A DNA stretch of 8,220 bases from JBHHYU01 sp046757725 (lineage in GTDB: Bacteria > Desulfobacterota > Binatia > UBA9968), in assembly GCA_046757725.1 (NCBI GenBank), contig JBHHYU010000113.1:1-8220 (forward strand), read 5' to 3'. The notes under the pieces are model-generated. The model saw only the letters and a list, made by a program, of their open reading frames with translations, was not told the DNA's origin and did not search any database. A program made the position numbers and the translations under genes. This document shows positions 1-6,376 of the stretch, one piece after another (the stretch's first letter is position 1; each line of letters opens with the position of its first letter).

Positions 1-554
1 CTCATCTTGCTCAAGTCGTCTTTAGGATTAAAGCGTCCATAATAGATGACAGAGGCTTTAACTCCAAGGTTGTTTTTTGCCATCTGATAGGACCACCCCC
101 CTCCGAAGCACCATCCCACGGAAGCTATCCGCTCGGCCATGACGCTGCTCGATCGACCCTTCAGATAATTAACGGCTTGCCTGAGGTTTTCAAAGGCTGC
201 GGCCGTGTCCTTCCTCACCCCTCCAGCAAGTTGCCTGGCTTCACTGCGCTTGGACGCAACTCGCCCGCTATATAGATCAACCGCTAAACTGACATACCCC
301 AATCGCGCAAACCGCCGCGCATTTTCTTTGATATTTTGATTTAGTCCCCACCACTCATGGATCAAGATAACCGCAGGGTGTTTCTTGTGATCTTTCGGCC
401 GAGCCAAAAACCCTTTAACATCCTTATGGCCGCTATGATAGGCGACATCCCGCGTAACAATACCGACGGGTGCAGCCCACAGGACACTCGTCCTAACTAG
501 ACAAAACACAACTATGCCTACCACCACGATCCAGACCTGATTGTTTCTCTTCAT
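1..554 (-). CDS. Exported dienelactone hydrolase family protein (3' end cut by window)
   Basis: This is the first 184 codons of an alpha/beta hydrolase of the dienelactone hydrolase (carboxymethylenebutenolidase-like) family, running off the left edge. ATG at 554-552 is preceded by a strong GGAGGA ribosome site (566-561 on the minus strand). Residues 1-28 form a Sec signal peptide: a basic MKRNN start, a hydrophobic stretch at about 7-20, and a likely cut near Ala27/Ala28. The mature part shows the family motif HEWWG (Glu67 matching the conserved Glu) and the nucleophile elbow GWCFGG with Cys149. Cysteine at that place is typical of dienelactone hydrolases, whereas serine is usual in most lipases and esterases. 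The catalytic Asp and His should lie beyond the window. The substrate cannot be read from sequence. Export suggests a periplasmic or secreted ester/lactone hydrolase rather than the cytoplasmic enzyme of chlorocatechol breakdown. It is divergent from the 865-3562 gene run. Confidence 0.9.
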   Translation of the reverse strand, partial: MKRNNQVWIVVVGIVVFCLVRTSVLWAAPVGIVTRDVAYHSGHKDVKGFLARPKDHKKHPAVILIHEWWGLNQNIKENARRFARLGYVSLAVDLYSGRVASKRSEARQLAGGVRKDTAAAFENLRQAVNYLKGRSSSVMAERIASVGWCFGGGWSYQMAKNNLGVKASVIYYGRFNPKDDLSKM

Positions 555-864
555 CCTGTCTCCTCCGTGTCTCTTTCAGCCGATCTATCGGTAACGCTCC
601 TGTTTACAGGGACTCCAGACAATGCAGCGATCAGTGGCTTCGCAGGAAATATAGAGTCACTATCGTACAGGCAATTAAAGGAACTTAAAAAGCAGCCTAC
701 CTATGTTGTAAGTCGAATGGAACGACGAAAACAGCTAACCAAAAGTCAAAAACAAACACAAGGGGCTTGACAAGATAGATCTTTTAGGTCTATCTTCTTT
801 CTAGGCGGGAGGTACGGAAGGCGGAGATGGGGAACTAATTTAGAAATACGCGAGGTGCAATGAG
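555..864. other. Divergent intergenic region
   Basis: These 310 bases separate two divergent transcription units and must hold promoters for both. A frame at 567-770 with a GTG start has no ribosome site and a composition unlike its neighbours, so I do not call it a gene. A short palindrome, CCTGT-TT-ACAGG at 599-610, lies about 45 bases upstream of the hydrolase start. It could be an operator half-pair but is too short to assert. On the minus strand TATATT (653-648) is a possible -10 for the hydrolase gene, without a well-spaced -35. The clear promoter-like element is the rightward one at 767-796. Confidence 0.6.
767..796 (+). promoter_or_regulatory. Sigma70-like promoter with an inverted repeat across its core
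   Basis: A perfect TTGACA -35 box (767-772) is followed after 18 bases by TATCTT (791-796) as a plausible -10. The start of transcription would fall near 803, leaving a leader of about 60 bases before the gene at 865. The inverted repeat AAGATAGA (772-779) / TCTATCTT (789-796) fills the spacer and covers the -10. It extends inward with a T.G and a C-G pair to leave a 5-base loop. A dyad at this place is a classic repressor operator position. Alternatively it is a weak hairpin. No known operator consensus was recognised. Confidence 0.5.
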
Positions 865-1080
865 ATGATCGACACAGGTTTGGCAAACATTAGGTGCCGG
901 GCTGCTCAAGATATTCCAAGTCACCACGGTGTGATTAGGCTTGGTACTCAAGGGATCATCGAGTACGAAATAGAAAAGCCAGCTTACCACCTGATACACG
1001 TGCGTTGGGATAACGGTCTCACCCTGAACGTACCCGCCCGAGAGATTGAAGTCATTGATGGAGATGTTGTTTGGCAGTGA
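865..1080 (+). CDS. Small conserved-looking protein of unknown function (71 aa)
   Basis: ATG at 865 is preceded by GAGGTG (852-857) at good spacing. The 71-residue product has no signal peptide or membrane segment. Its sequence has the feel of a small beta-barrel (SH3-like) domain: a short basic/cysteine start, then G-T-x-G-x-I-x-Y-E-I (about 27-36), then H-L-I-x-V-x-W-D-N-G (about 42-51), ending in P-A-R-E-I-E-V-I. I recall similar short proteins with the pattern GT.GTI..EI...L..V.WD.G....P.EIEI in environmental bacterial genomes, usually annotated as hypothetical. It is the first gene of a co-directional run, 35 bases before the NuoB-like gene, so it may be co-transcribed with the iron-sulfur genes. 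No function is assigned. Confidence 0.72.
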   Translation: MIDTGLANIRCRAAQDIPSHHGVIRLGTQGIIEYEIEKPAYHLIHVRWDNGLTLNVPAREIEVIDGDVVWQ

Positions 1081-1115
1081 GGTTATCGTCAGCAGGCTAT
1101 GAATAGGAAGCTTCA

Positions 1116-1607
1116 ATGCCATTGACTAATAGTTTGCCTGAAACCGCCTTTACGACAAAGGTCGACGACCTCCTCAATTGGGGAAGGGCCTCTTCGCAGT
1201 GGTACATGCTTTTTGGCCTTGCCTGCTGTGGTATCGAACTCATGCAAACGGGAGGTCCGCGGGCCGATGTGGACCGCTTCGGATGCGTGCCGCGGGCTAC
1301 TCCCCGCCAATCAGATCTCATGATTGTAGCTGGAACCCTCACCTACAAGATGGCTAAGCGTACTAAGCTGCTTTACGACCAGATGCCGGATCCGAAATAC
1401 GTCATTTCCATGGGCAGCTGTGCCAACTGTGGCGGGCTCTTTCAACTCGCCTATTCGGTCTGTAAGGGAGTGGACAAGATCATTCCCGTAGATGTCTACG
1501 TGCCTGGTTGTCCACCGCGGCCGGAGGCGCTAACCGAGGGGCTCATAAGAATTCAGGAGAAGATTATGAGGGAAAAGTGGCTGGTAAAAACTGCGGTAGG
1601 TGTATAG
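1116..1607 (+). CDS. nuoB: NuoB-like [4Fe-4S] subunit of complex I, stand-alone
   Basis: The 163-residue product is a NuoB/PSST-type subunit (NADH:quinone oxidoreductase 20 kDa subunit family). In complex I this subunit carries the terminal cluster N2 that hands electrons to quinone, on the cytoplasmic side of the membrane. The N2 ligand pattern is complete: the tandem Cys37-Cys38 in FGLACCGIEL, Cys102 in GSCANCGG, and Cys132 in VPGCPPRPEA. Other family blocks are present: DRFG, RATPRQSDLMIVAGT, LYDQMPDPKYVISMG and VDVYVPGCPPRP. Length is normal for the family. ATG at 1116 has AGGAAG just upstream. Extra cysteines at 57, 105 and 116 are unusual, and Cys105 sits within the N2 loop where Ser is common. 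No nuoA, C or D is adjacent, although complex I genes usually cluster. It may therefore be a second copy, a dispersed nuo gene, or a subunit of a related hydrogenase-like module. It ends in TAG. Confidence 0.93.
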   Translation: MPLTNSLPETAFTTKVDDLLNWGRASSQWYMLFGLACCGIELMQTGGPRADVDRFGCVPRATPRQSDLMIVAGTLTYKMAKRTKLLYDQMPDPKYVISMGSCANCGGLFQLAYSVCKGVDKIIPVDVYVPGCPPRPEALTEGLIRIQEKIMREKWLVKTAVGV

Positions 1608-1641
1608 GAGAGGCGTTTAAAAATCTCGAGGGAGGTAGGTC

Positions 1642-1950
1642 ATGGCAGAATTTGTCAAAGTTATTAAAACTAGTGAAATCGCTCCCGGCCAGGGGAGGAT
1701 GGTGGAGGTCGGCGGCAAGAAAATCGCACTCTTCAACGTTGAGGGGACGTTTTATGCTATCGATGATACCTGTACGCATCGAGGTGGGCCACTTTCAGAA
1801 GGTGCCCTGGATGGCGAAAAGGTTACTTGCCCCTGGCACGGGGCCGTATTTAATGTAACGACGGGAGAGGTTCTAGGCCCTCCGGCACCCGAAGGGGTAG
1901 CGCGGTATAACAGCCGGATTGACGGCGACGATATCGAAGTAGAGATCTGA
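1642..1950 (+). CDS. Rieske-type [2Fe-2S] ferredoxin (NirD/BphF-like)
   Basis: This 102-residue soluble single-domain Rieske protein has the two-part cluster motif C44-T-H46 and C63-P-W-H66. The second part continues as GAVFNVTTGEVLGPPAPEG, the usual 'fold plus proline loop' end of small Rieske ferredoxins. Two Cys and two His should bind a [2Fe-2S] cluster. No signal peptide, Tat motif or membrane anchor is present, so it is cytoplasmic and unlike the Rieske subunit of cytochrome bc complexes. Relatives serve as electron carriers to ring-hydroxylating dioxygenases or as the NirD small subunit of nitrite reductase. No oxygenase or nirB partner lies nearby, so its redox partner is unknown. ATG at 1642 follows GGAGGT (1631-1636), 34 bases after the NuoB-like gene, consistent with one operon. 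Confidence 0.93.
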   Translation: MAEFVKVIKTSEIAPGQGRMVEVGGKKIALFNVEGTFYAIDDTCTHRGGPLSEGALDGEKVTCPWHGAVFNVTTGEVLGPPAPEGVARYNSRIDGDDIEVEI

Positions 1951-1990
1951 GAAGCTATCCTCGGATCGAGGGTTGTACAAGAGGGAAAGC

Positions 1991-3562
1991 ATGGAGAGAG
2001 GATTTCAGTATAAGGAAATCTGCGATGGGGGTTCCGCGGACGTTTTGCCGGATCGGAACAATGGACTTGATGCTAACGCAATCGAGGAGGTCGAGGATCA
2101 GGCGGATATCTTCGTGACGGAGGATCTCTCCGACGAGGGCGAAGAGAAAGCAGATGAAAAAGTTGAGCTTGAAATTGAGGAGACAAACAAAAGCGGAGAT
2201 CCGGTTGGACTTTACCTTCGAGAAATTGGGTCTTCTCCCCTTCTAGGTCGACAAGGTGAAGTGGAACTGGCTAAAGAGATAAACAAGGGAGAGGCTCAGG
2301 TGGTCGAAGCAGTTCTCTCATCCCCGATGGCTTTACGCTATGTCTTTGAGCTCGGGGAGAAGGTTGAAAATGGTGAATTAATCGTGGGGGATGTTCTTCT
2401 GGACATGGGAGAGGTTGATGAGTCCATAGACCTCCCTAGAGGTCAGGGTGATGATACCGCCCGCCGGAAAAGCTTCCTTGGGCAAATTCTAAAACTCCGC
2501 CGTCTAGCCTTGGAACTTAGTCCTGTGCAACGGCAGCTAAAACAAAAAAGGGTATCCACACAACAGAGAGTGCGTCTCGAAAAACGGTTTTCTCGTAAAG
2601 AAGAAAAAATCCTCCAAGCATTAAAAGATCTCCGGCTTTCACGGTCGCGAATCCAGGAAATCACCAGTAAGCTCAAGGAATCTTCCAAGCACTTGAATGA
2701 GTTGGAACAGAAAATCCAAGCCTCACCGAAGAGAGAAGCGTACAAGACGATCGTCTCGCAGATCCGGGGGATCGAAAAAGAGACAGCGATGGCCGTGCGC
2801 GAGGTCAAGCAGCGGGCTCTCTCCATCATGGAAGGGGAGTCCCGTGCGAATCGGGCCAAGAAGATCATGACCGAGGCTAATCTACGTCTGGTTGTCACTA
2901 TTGCAAAGCGGTATAGGAACTGTGGCATCCCGTTTTTGGACCTTGTCCAGGAAGGCAACATCGGCCTTATGAAGGCAGTTGAGAAATTCGATTATCGACT
3001 GGGATATAGGTTTTCCACTTACGCTAGTTGGTGGATACGCCAGGTCATCAGGCGGCACATTCACAATTCGGCGCGTACGATCCGTATCCCTGTCCACATG
3101 ATCGAGGTCAGGAACCGGTGTATTCGCACCGCGGCATATCTTTTTAAGAAACTGAAGCGGGAACCACTCCCCCAGGAGATCGCAGCCGATATGGGCCTAT
3201 CTCTTAAAGAAATTCGGAAAATTGGCAGAACTGTAGAGGAGCCGGTTTCGCTTGAGACGCCCATCGGAGATGACGAACACAGTTGTCTGGCCAATTTCGT
3301 TGAGGACAAGCTCACCGCGACACCCCTAGATGAGGCAATGCGAGGAGAACTTTATGCGACGATTCAAAAGGCGCTTGCGATTTTATCACCTAGGCAGGAA
3401 AGGATGATTCGTTTGCGTTTTGGGATAGGGGAGCGCCAGGATTATACTCTAGACGAGGTGGGCAAAATATTTTCCATATCCCGTGAGCGAGTGCGGCAGA
3501 TCGAGATGAAGGCCCTTAGAAAACTGCGCTCTCCGGCCATCGCGCTCAGATGCATGGGCTAA
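1991..3562 (+). CDS. rpoD: RpoD-family RNA polymerase sigma factor
   Basis: A sigma70-family factor of 523 residues that directs RNA polymerase to promoters. ATG at 1991 is chosen over the in-frame TTG at 1973 because AGAGGG (1980-1985) sits 5 bases before it. In order: a very acidic N-terminus (about 31-66) in place of a typical region 1.1; region 1.2 (about 69-100, DPVGLYLREIG); a long charged, coiled-coil-like non-conserved segment (about 100-285); region 2 (about 286-375) with LDLVQEGNIGLMKAVEKF and the intact aromatic strand-opening residues of YRFSTYASWW; region 3; and region 4 (about 455-515) with DYTLDEVGKIFSISRERVRQIE. The -35-contacting Arg-Glu-Arg residues of region 4.2 are kept. 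In region 2.4, Q351 matches E. coli Gln437, but the residue equivalent to Thr440 is Arg354, followed by R-H-I-H-N-S instead of R-S/A-I-A-D-Q. The C-terminus is slightly short. This may be the primary sigma of a divergent lineage or a group 2 paralogue. It is the last gene of the run that starts at 865. Confidence 0.92.
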   Translation: MERGFQYKEICDGGSADVLPDRNNGLDANAIEEVEDQADIFVTEDLSDEGEEKADEKVELEIEETNKSGDPVGLYLREIGSSPLLGRQGEVELAKEINKGEAQVVEAVLSSPMALRYVFELGEKVENGELIVGDVLLDMGEVDESIDLPRGQGDDTARRKSFLGQILKLRRLALELSPVQRQLKQKRVSTQQRVRLEKRFSRKEEKILQALKDLRLSRSRIQEITSKLKESSKHLNELEQKIQASPKREAYKTIVSQIRGIEKETAMAVREVKQRALSIMEGESRANRAKKIMTEANLRLVVTIAKRYRNCGIPFLDLVQEGNIGLMKAVEKFDYRLGYRFSTYASWWIRQVIRRHIHNSARTIRIPVHMIEVRNRCIRTAAYLFKKLKREPLPQEIAADMGLSLKEIRKIGRTVEEPVSLETPIGDDEHSCLANFVEDKLTATPLDEAMRGELYATIQKALAILSPRQERMIRLRFGIGERQDYTLDEVGKIFSISRERVRQIEMKALRKLRSPAIALRCMG

Positions 3563-3677
3563 GGCGAACCCTGGTAATACCTGGGAAATCTTCTCCTTTC
3601 AGCCTGCGAGTGATTCAAGAGGGTTACAACGTGAGGCCCTAACGTAGTGATAATTGGAAGGGGTGTGAATTGTCAGT

Positions 3678-3684
3678 AAGGAGG
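3678..3684 (+). promoter_or_regulatory. Ribosome binding site of the glutaredoxin gene
   Basis: AAGGAGG lies 7 bases before ATG 3692, a near-ideal Shine-Dalgarno that fixes this start. The 129 bases between the sigma gene and this gene show no clear terminator hairpin. GATAAT near 3650 is a possible -10 but has no convincing -35, so the glutaredoxin could be read from its own promoter or by read-through. Confidence 0.7.
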
Positions 3685-3691
3685 TTCGAAG

Positions 3692-4015
3692 ATGCCAGAT
3701 AATACATTGGTGGAGCTTGATGAGCAGGTAAAGAAAAACAAGGTGATGGTCTATATGAAAGGGACCCCTGACTTCCCTCAGTGCGGTTTTTCCGCTCATA
3801 CGGTGGAGATCTTGAAGTCTTATGGTTATCCGTTTGAGACTGCGGATGTCTTAGCTGATCCGGCTGTGCGTGAGGGGATCAAGCAATACTCCAACTGGCC
3901 TACGATTCCCCAGGTATTTATCCAAGGGAAACTTGTCGGCGGCTGCGATATCCTCCACGAATTGCACGAGCGCGGTGAACTCGCCTCTATGCTCAAAGCG
4001 GCCTTTGAGGAGTAA
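3692..4015 (+). CDS. grxD: Monothiol CGFS glutaredoxin (Grx4/GrxD type)
   Basis: The 107-residue product is a single-domain monothiol glutaredoxin. The active site C31-G-F-S34 sits in KGTPDFPQCGFS, with Lys23 as the usual glutathione-contacting residue. The cis-proline loop W-P-T-I-P-Q-V-F and the glutathione/cluster-binding G-G-C-D-I segment near the C-terminus are intact. CGFS glutaredoxins bind a glutathione-ligated [2Fe-2S] cluster as a dimer and act as iron-sulfur carriers or stores in the cytoplasm, often with BolA, rather than as disulfide reductases. No bolA is visible here. Its place after NuoB-like and Rieske genes fits a role in iron-sulfur delivery, but that link is an inference from location. 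Length and domain boundaries are normal. Confidence 0.95.
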   Translation: MPDNTLVELDEQVKKNKVMVYMKGTPDFPQCGFSAHTVEILKSYGYPFETADVLADPAVREGIKQYSNWPTIPQVFIQGKLVGGCDILHELHERGELASMLKAAFEE

Positions 4016-4172
4016 CGCTTTTTAAGGAAATCAGTAAATAGGAACTGGCTTCCAGGCTCGTATCTTGAATCTTGAATTTCACCGGCCGTCAATGCTAAAC
4101 GAAGCGGTTGCCTATTGCGCCTGGCTTAGGGGAAGATGAATCGGAATAGTTCCTCATGTCTCGACCTTATGG

Positions 4173-5696
4173 TTACAACCTTCGGTCCAGGCTCCGATAC
4201 TGGATTGCTTCAGAAATATGGGCGGGCTGAATTTCATCGGAACTTTCCAGATCAGCGATGGTGCGGCCTACCTTGAGGATACGGCTGTAAGCCCGAGCAC
4301 TCAACCCCAATTTATTAATTGCCAGCTCCAGGAGCTTTTCCGCCCCGGGCTTAACTACACAGTGACGCCTGATATCCCTTGTTCCCATCTGCGCATTGGC
4401 GTGGATGCCCTTCTTTTGGAAACGACGAAGCTGGATGGTTCGGGCCGTGTTAACCCTTTGCCGAATTGCGGAAGAGGGCTCACCTGCATCACGTGCCGCC
4501 AGATCCTGGTACCGTAATGCCGGCACCTCAACCTGAATGTCGATCCGGTCCAGCAGTGGGCCGGAAACTCGCGATCGGTATCGTTGGATCTGTAAAGGAG
4601 TGCAGCCGCATTCTTTCTGCGGGTCGGTGAAGAACCCACAGGGGCAGGGGTTCATGGCAGCGACCAACATAAAGCTGGCAGGATAATTGATTGACCCTAC
4701 GACCCGTGAGACGGTGATGTTCCCATCCTCTAAAGGCTGACGCAGTACCTCGAGGACATTGCGTTTGAATTCGGGCAGCTCGTCGAGAAAGAGAACACCA
4801 TTGTGTGCAAGGGAGACCTCTCCAGGTTTAGGAACCGTCCCGCCTCCCACGAGTCCTGCATCAGAGATGGTGTGGTGGGGTGATCGAAAAGAGCGTAATG
4901 CAACTAGAGGTCTTCCGTTCAGTAAGCCCATCACACTGTGGATTTTAGTTGTCTCCAGGGCTTCGGAAAGAGTCAGGTCAGGCAGGATCGTGGGGAGCCT
5001 TTTGGCAAGCATTGTTTTGCCTGAGCCGGGAGGACCCATCAATATGACATTGTGGCCTCCGGCGGCCGCAACCTCCAAAGCTCGTTTTACATGTTGTTGC
5101 CCTTTGACGTCGTTAAAATCGGAGTGATACTGGCAATTTTGATTGAAGAGATTTTTGAGATCCACGGTTGTGGGCCGAACAGACCTTTCGCCATTGAGGA
5201 AATCGACAACTTGAGGTAAGTTTTGCACTCCAAGAACCTCAATGTCCTGGACCACAGCAGCCTCCGAACCATTCAGAACTGGAAGAATAAGACCTTTTAA
5301 GCCATCTCGCTTTGCTGCAGCCGCCATGGACAGGGCTCCACGAACGGGCTTAATCTCACCGTTAAGGGAAAGCTCCCCCACCATGAGGTACTCTTTAAGC
5401 CGATCTCGTCGGATCAACCCTTCGGCGGCCAAAATTCCGATGGCCATCGGTAGGTCATAGGCGGACCCCTCTTTTTTAATATCGGCTGGGGCCAAATTGA
5501 TTGTGATCTTCTTTGCGGGAAAAGAATAGCCGCAGTTTTTCACTGCCGCGCGGATACGGTCTTTGCTCTCCCTCACTGCTCCTTCGGCGAGGCCTACGGT
5601 AGCGAGCTGGGGAAGGCCGGAGGCAAGATCGATCTCGACCTCGACCTGAAGGGCATCGATTCCATAGAGAGAAGCGCTGTTGACCTTGGCAAGCAT
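4173..5696 (-). CDS. comM: ComM/YifB family AAA+ ATPase (Mg-chelatase-like)
   Basis: The 507-residue product matches the ComM (YifB) family in length and order. An N-terminal ChlI/Lon-protease-like domain (MLAKVNSASLYGIDA to about 165) contains VGL, DRIRAA and the NLAPADIKKEG-SAYDLPMA block. The AAA+ domain has Walker A GPPGSGKT (221-228), Walker B VLFLDE (301-306) and a sensor region AAMNPCPCG (about 346-354). CPCG...CGC (351-365) and the R-Y-x-x-R-V-S-GPLLDRID-I block follow, then the C-terminal Mg-chelatase domain. ComM in naturally transformable bacteria is a hexameric helicase aiding branch migration of incoming DNA; in other bacteria the role is unproven. I chose ATG 5696 because family members begin MLAKV. 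The frame is open further upstream to a TTG at 5786 (ATG at 5765), and neither start has a clear ribosome site. It is convergent with the glutaredoxin gene, with 157 bases between them and no firm terminator seen. Confidence 0.92.
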   Translation of the reverse strand: MLAKVNSASLYGIDALQVEVEIDLASGLPQLATVGLAEGAVRESKDRIRAAVKNCGYSFPAKKITINLAPADIKKEGSAYDLPMAIGILAAEGLIRRDRLKEYLMVGELSLNGEIKPVRGALSMAAAAKRDGLKGLILPVLNGSEAAVVQDIEVLGVQNLPQVVDFLNGERSVRPTTVDLKNLFNQNCQYHSDFNDVKGQQHVKRALEVAAAGGHNVILMGPPGSGKTMLAKRLPTILPDLTLSEALETTKIHSVMGLLNGRPLVALRSFRSPHHTISDAGLVGGGTVPKPGEVSLAHNGVLFLDELPEFKRNVLEVLRQPLEDGNITVSRVVGSINYPASFMLVAAMNPCPCGFFTDPQKECGCTPLQIQRYRSRVSGPLLDRIDIQVEVPALRYQDLAARDAGEPSSAIRQRVNTARTIQLRRFQKKGIHANAQMGTRDIRRHCVVKPGAEKLLELAINKLGLSARAYSRILKVGRTIADLESSDEIQPAHISEAIQYRSLDRRL

Positions 5697-5778
5697 AGAG
5701 AAAAAAAGTTCAGGAAATCCCTGAGCCCCCACTAGGACCGTCGAAAGGGCTGTAGCGACAACCATAAGGGTTGAGTCT

Positions 5779-6054
5779 TTGTTCAAGAAACGACTTCATC
5801 AATTTTACTATCAACGAACTCCCGGCCCAGTAAACATAAGGCAACCACGCGGTTTCAATCCCTGCGTACCGCTTAACGATGCTGAGTTTAATGTGTTTAA
5901 TGTCGCTATGGTAAAGCGATACTATGGTAGCTACCCTGGATTAGCAAGAGGACTATCGTCTTCTTTAGGGTTGCAACAGGGATACGTTGGAACTTATCAG
6001 CGACGTCCCCCTCTGATTGACGACGGGCTTAAGTCTAAAATAAATTCCCGTTAG
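5779..6054 (+). CDS. Doubtful 91-residue open frame
   Basis: The frame opens with TTG at 5779, overlapping the 5' flank of comM on the other strand, and ends with TAG at 6052-6054. An inner ATG at 5908 would give 48 residues. No ribosome site supports either start. The last half (from 5908) has a protein-like composition rich in Tyr, Gly, Arg and Leu, with R-Y-Y-G-S-Y-P-G-L-A-R-G-L. This is faintly like the PGLA/PPGLA repeats of small exported proteins, but I recognise no family. It could be a real short gene, the decayed end of a longer one, or chance. Confidence 0.2.
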   Translation: MFKKRLHQFYYQRTPGPVNIRQPRGFNPCVPLNDAEFNVFNVAMVKRYYGSYPGLARGLSSSLGLQQGYVGTYQRRPPLIDDGLKSKINSR

Positions 6055-6077
6055 CGGGTACGCCGGGTTAACGGGAA
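6045..6077 (-). terminator. Hairpin with T-rich tail on the minus strand
   Basis: TTCCCGTTA (6045-6053) and TAACGGGAA (6069-6077) are perfect 9-base complements around a 15-base loop that can form a further CGG/CCG pair. Read on the minus strand the stem is followed by TTTATTTT (from 6044 leftward), the form of an intrinsic terminator for leftward transcription. On the plus strand no T-run follows. No convincing leftward gene lies to its right, so its client is unclear. The left arm overlaps the TAG of the 91-residue frame. Confidence 0.4.
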
Positions 6078-6376
6078 GAGGTGGAGAGGCTACCCCTCAA
6101 TCGAGTAAAAATCTCTTAAAATCACCGTGAAAGGGATAAGGAGAATAGTTCTTTCATGCTCTGTAGTCTGATCTTGGTACGGAGGGATGGGTGTGGTGGT
6201 TTAGTTGATGTTACGGATGTTGGAGTCACAAATTTGCAAACTGGGATAAGTGGGCGTCGATGGATTGCGAAAGGTTTTACGCGGCGGGTTGTGAGGAAAA
6301 AAAGGCCCTTTAGAATCGCGTTAAACGAATTTTTTGGTGGTTGAAGGTTGGGATTGGGTAAGTTCTGCATTTTTAG

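Noticed and set aside
567..770. 67-codon plus-strand frame starting GTG
   Set aside because: No ribosome site, no recognisable motif, lies in a divergent promoter region and overlaps the -35 box at 767.
1973..1990. TTG at 1973 as the sigma factor start
   Set aside because: GAGGG abuts it directly with no spacer, while ATG 1991 has AGAGGG at 5 bases.
2443..2961. 172-codon minus-strand frame inside the sigma gene
   Set aside because: It is the mirror of a firmly identified sigma factor; its residues are the Ser/Arg/Phe-rich kind produced by antisense reading of a charged coiled-coil.
4016..4172. Search for a terminator between the convergent grxD and comM genes
   Set aside because: Only 4-base stems (CTGG/CCAG and GGAA/TTCC) without T-runs were found, so no terminator is claimed.
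4759..5127. 122-codon plus-strand frame inside comM
   Set aside because: Antisense shadow of the AAA+ domain, with no start signal and no family.
5848..5860. GTTTCAATCCC-like string reminiscent of CRISPR repeats
   Set aside because: Only a single copy, with no spaced repeats or cas genes nearby.
6122..6370. Minus-strand and plus-strand short frames (6122-6370 and 6156-6344)
   Set aside because: They overlap each other, have low-complexity or incoherent residues, and lack a well-placed ribosome site (AGGAG before 6156 is too far).
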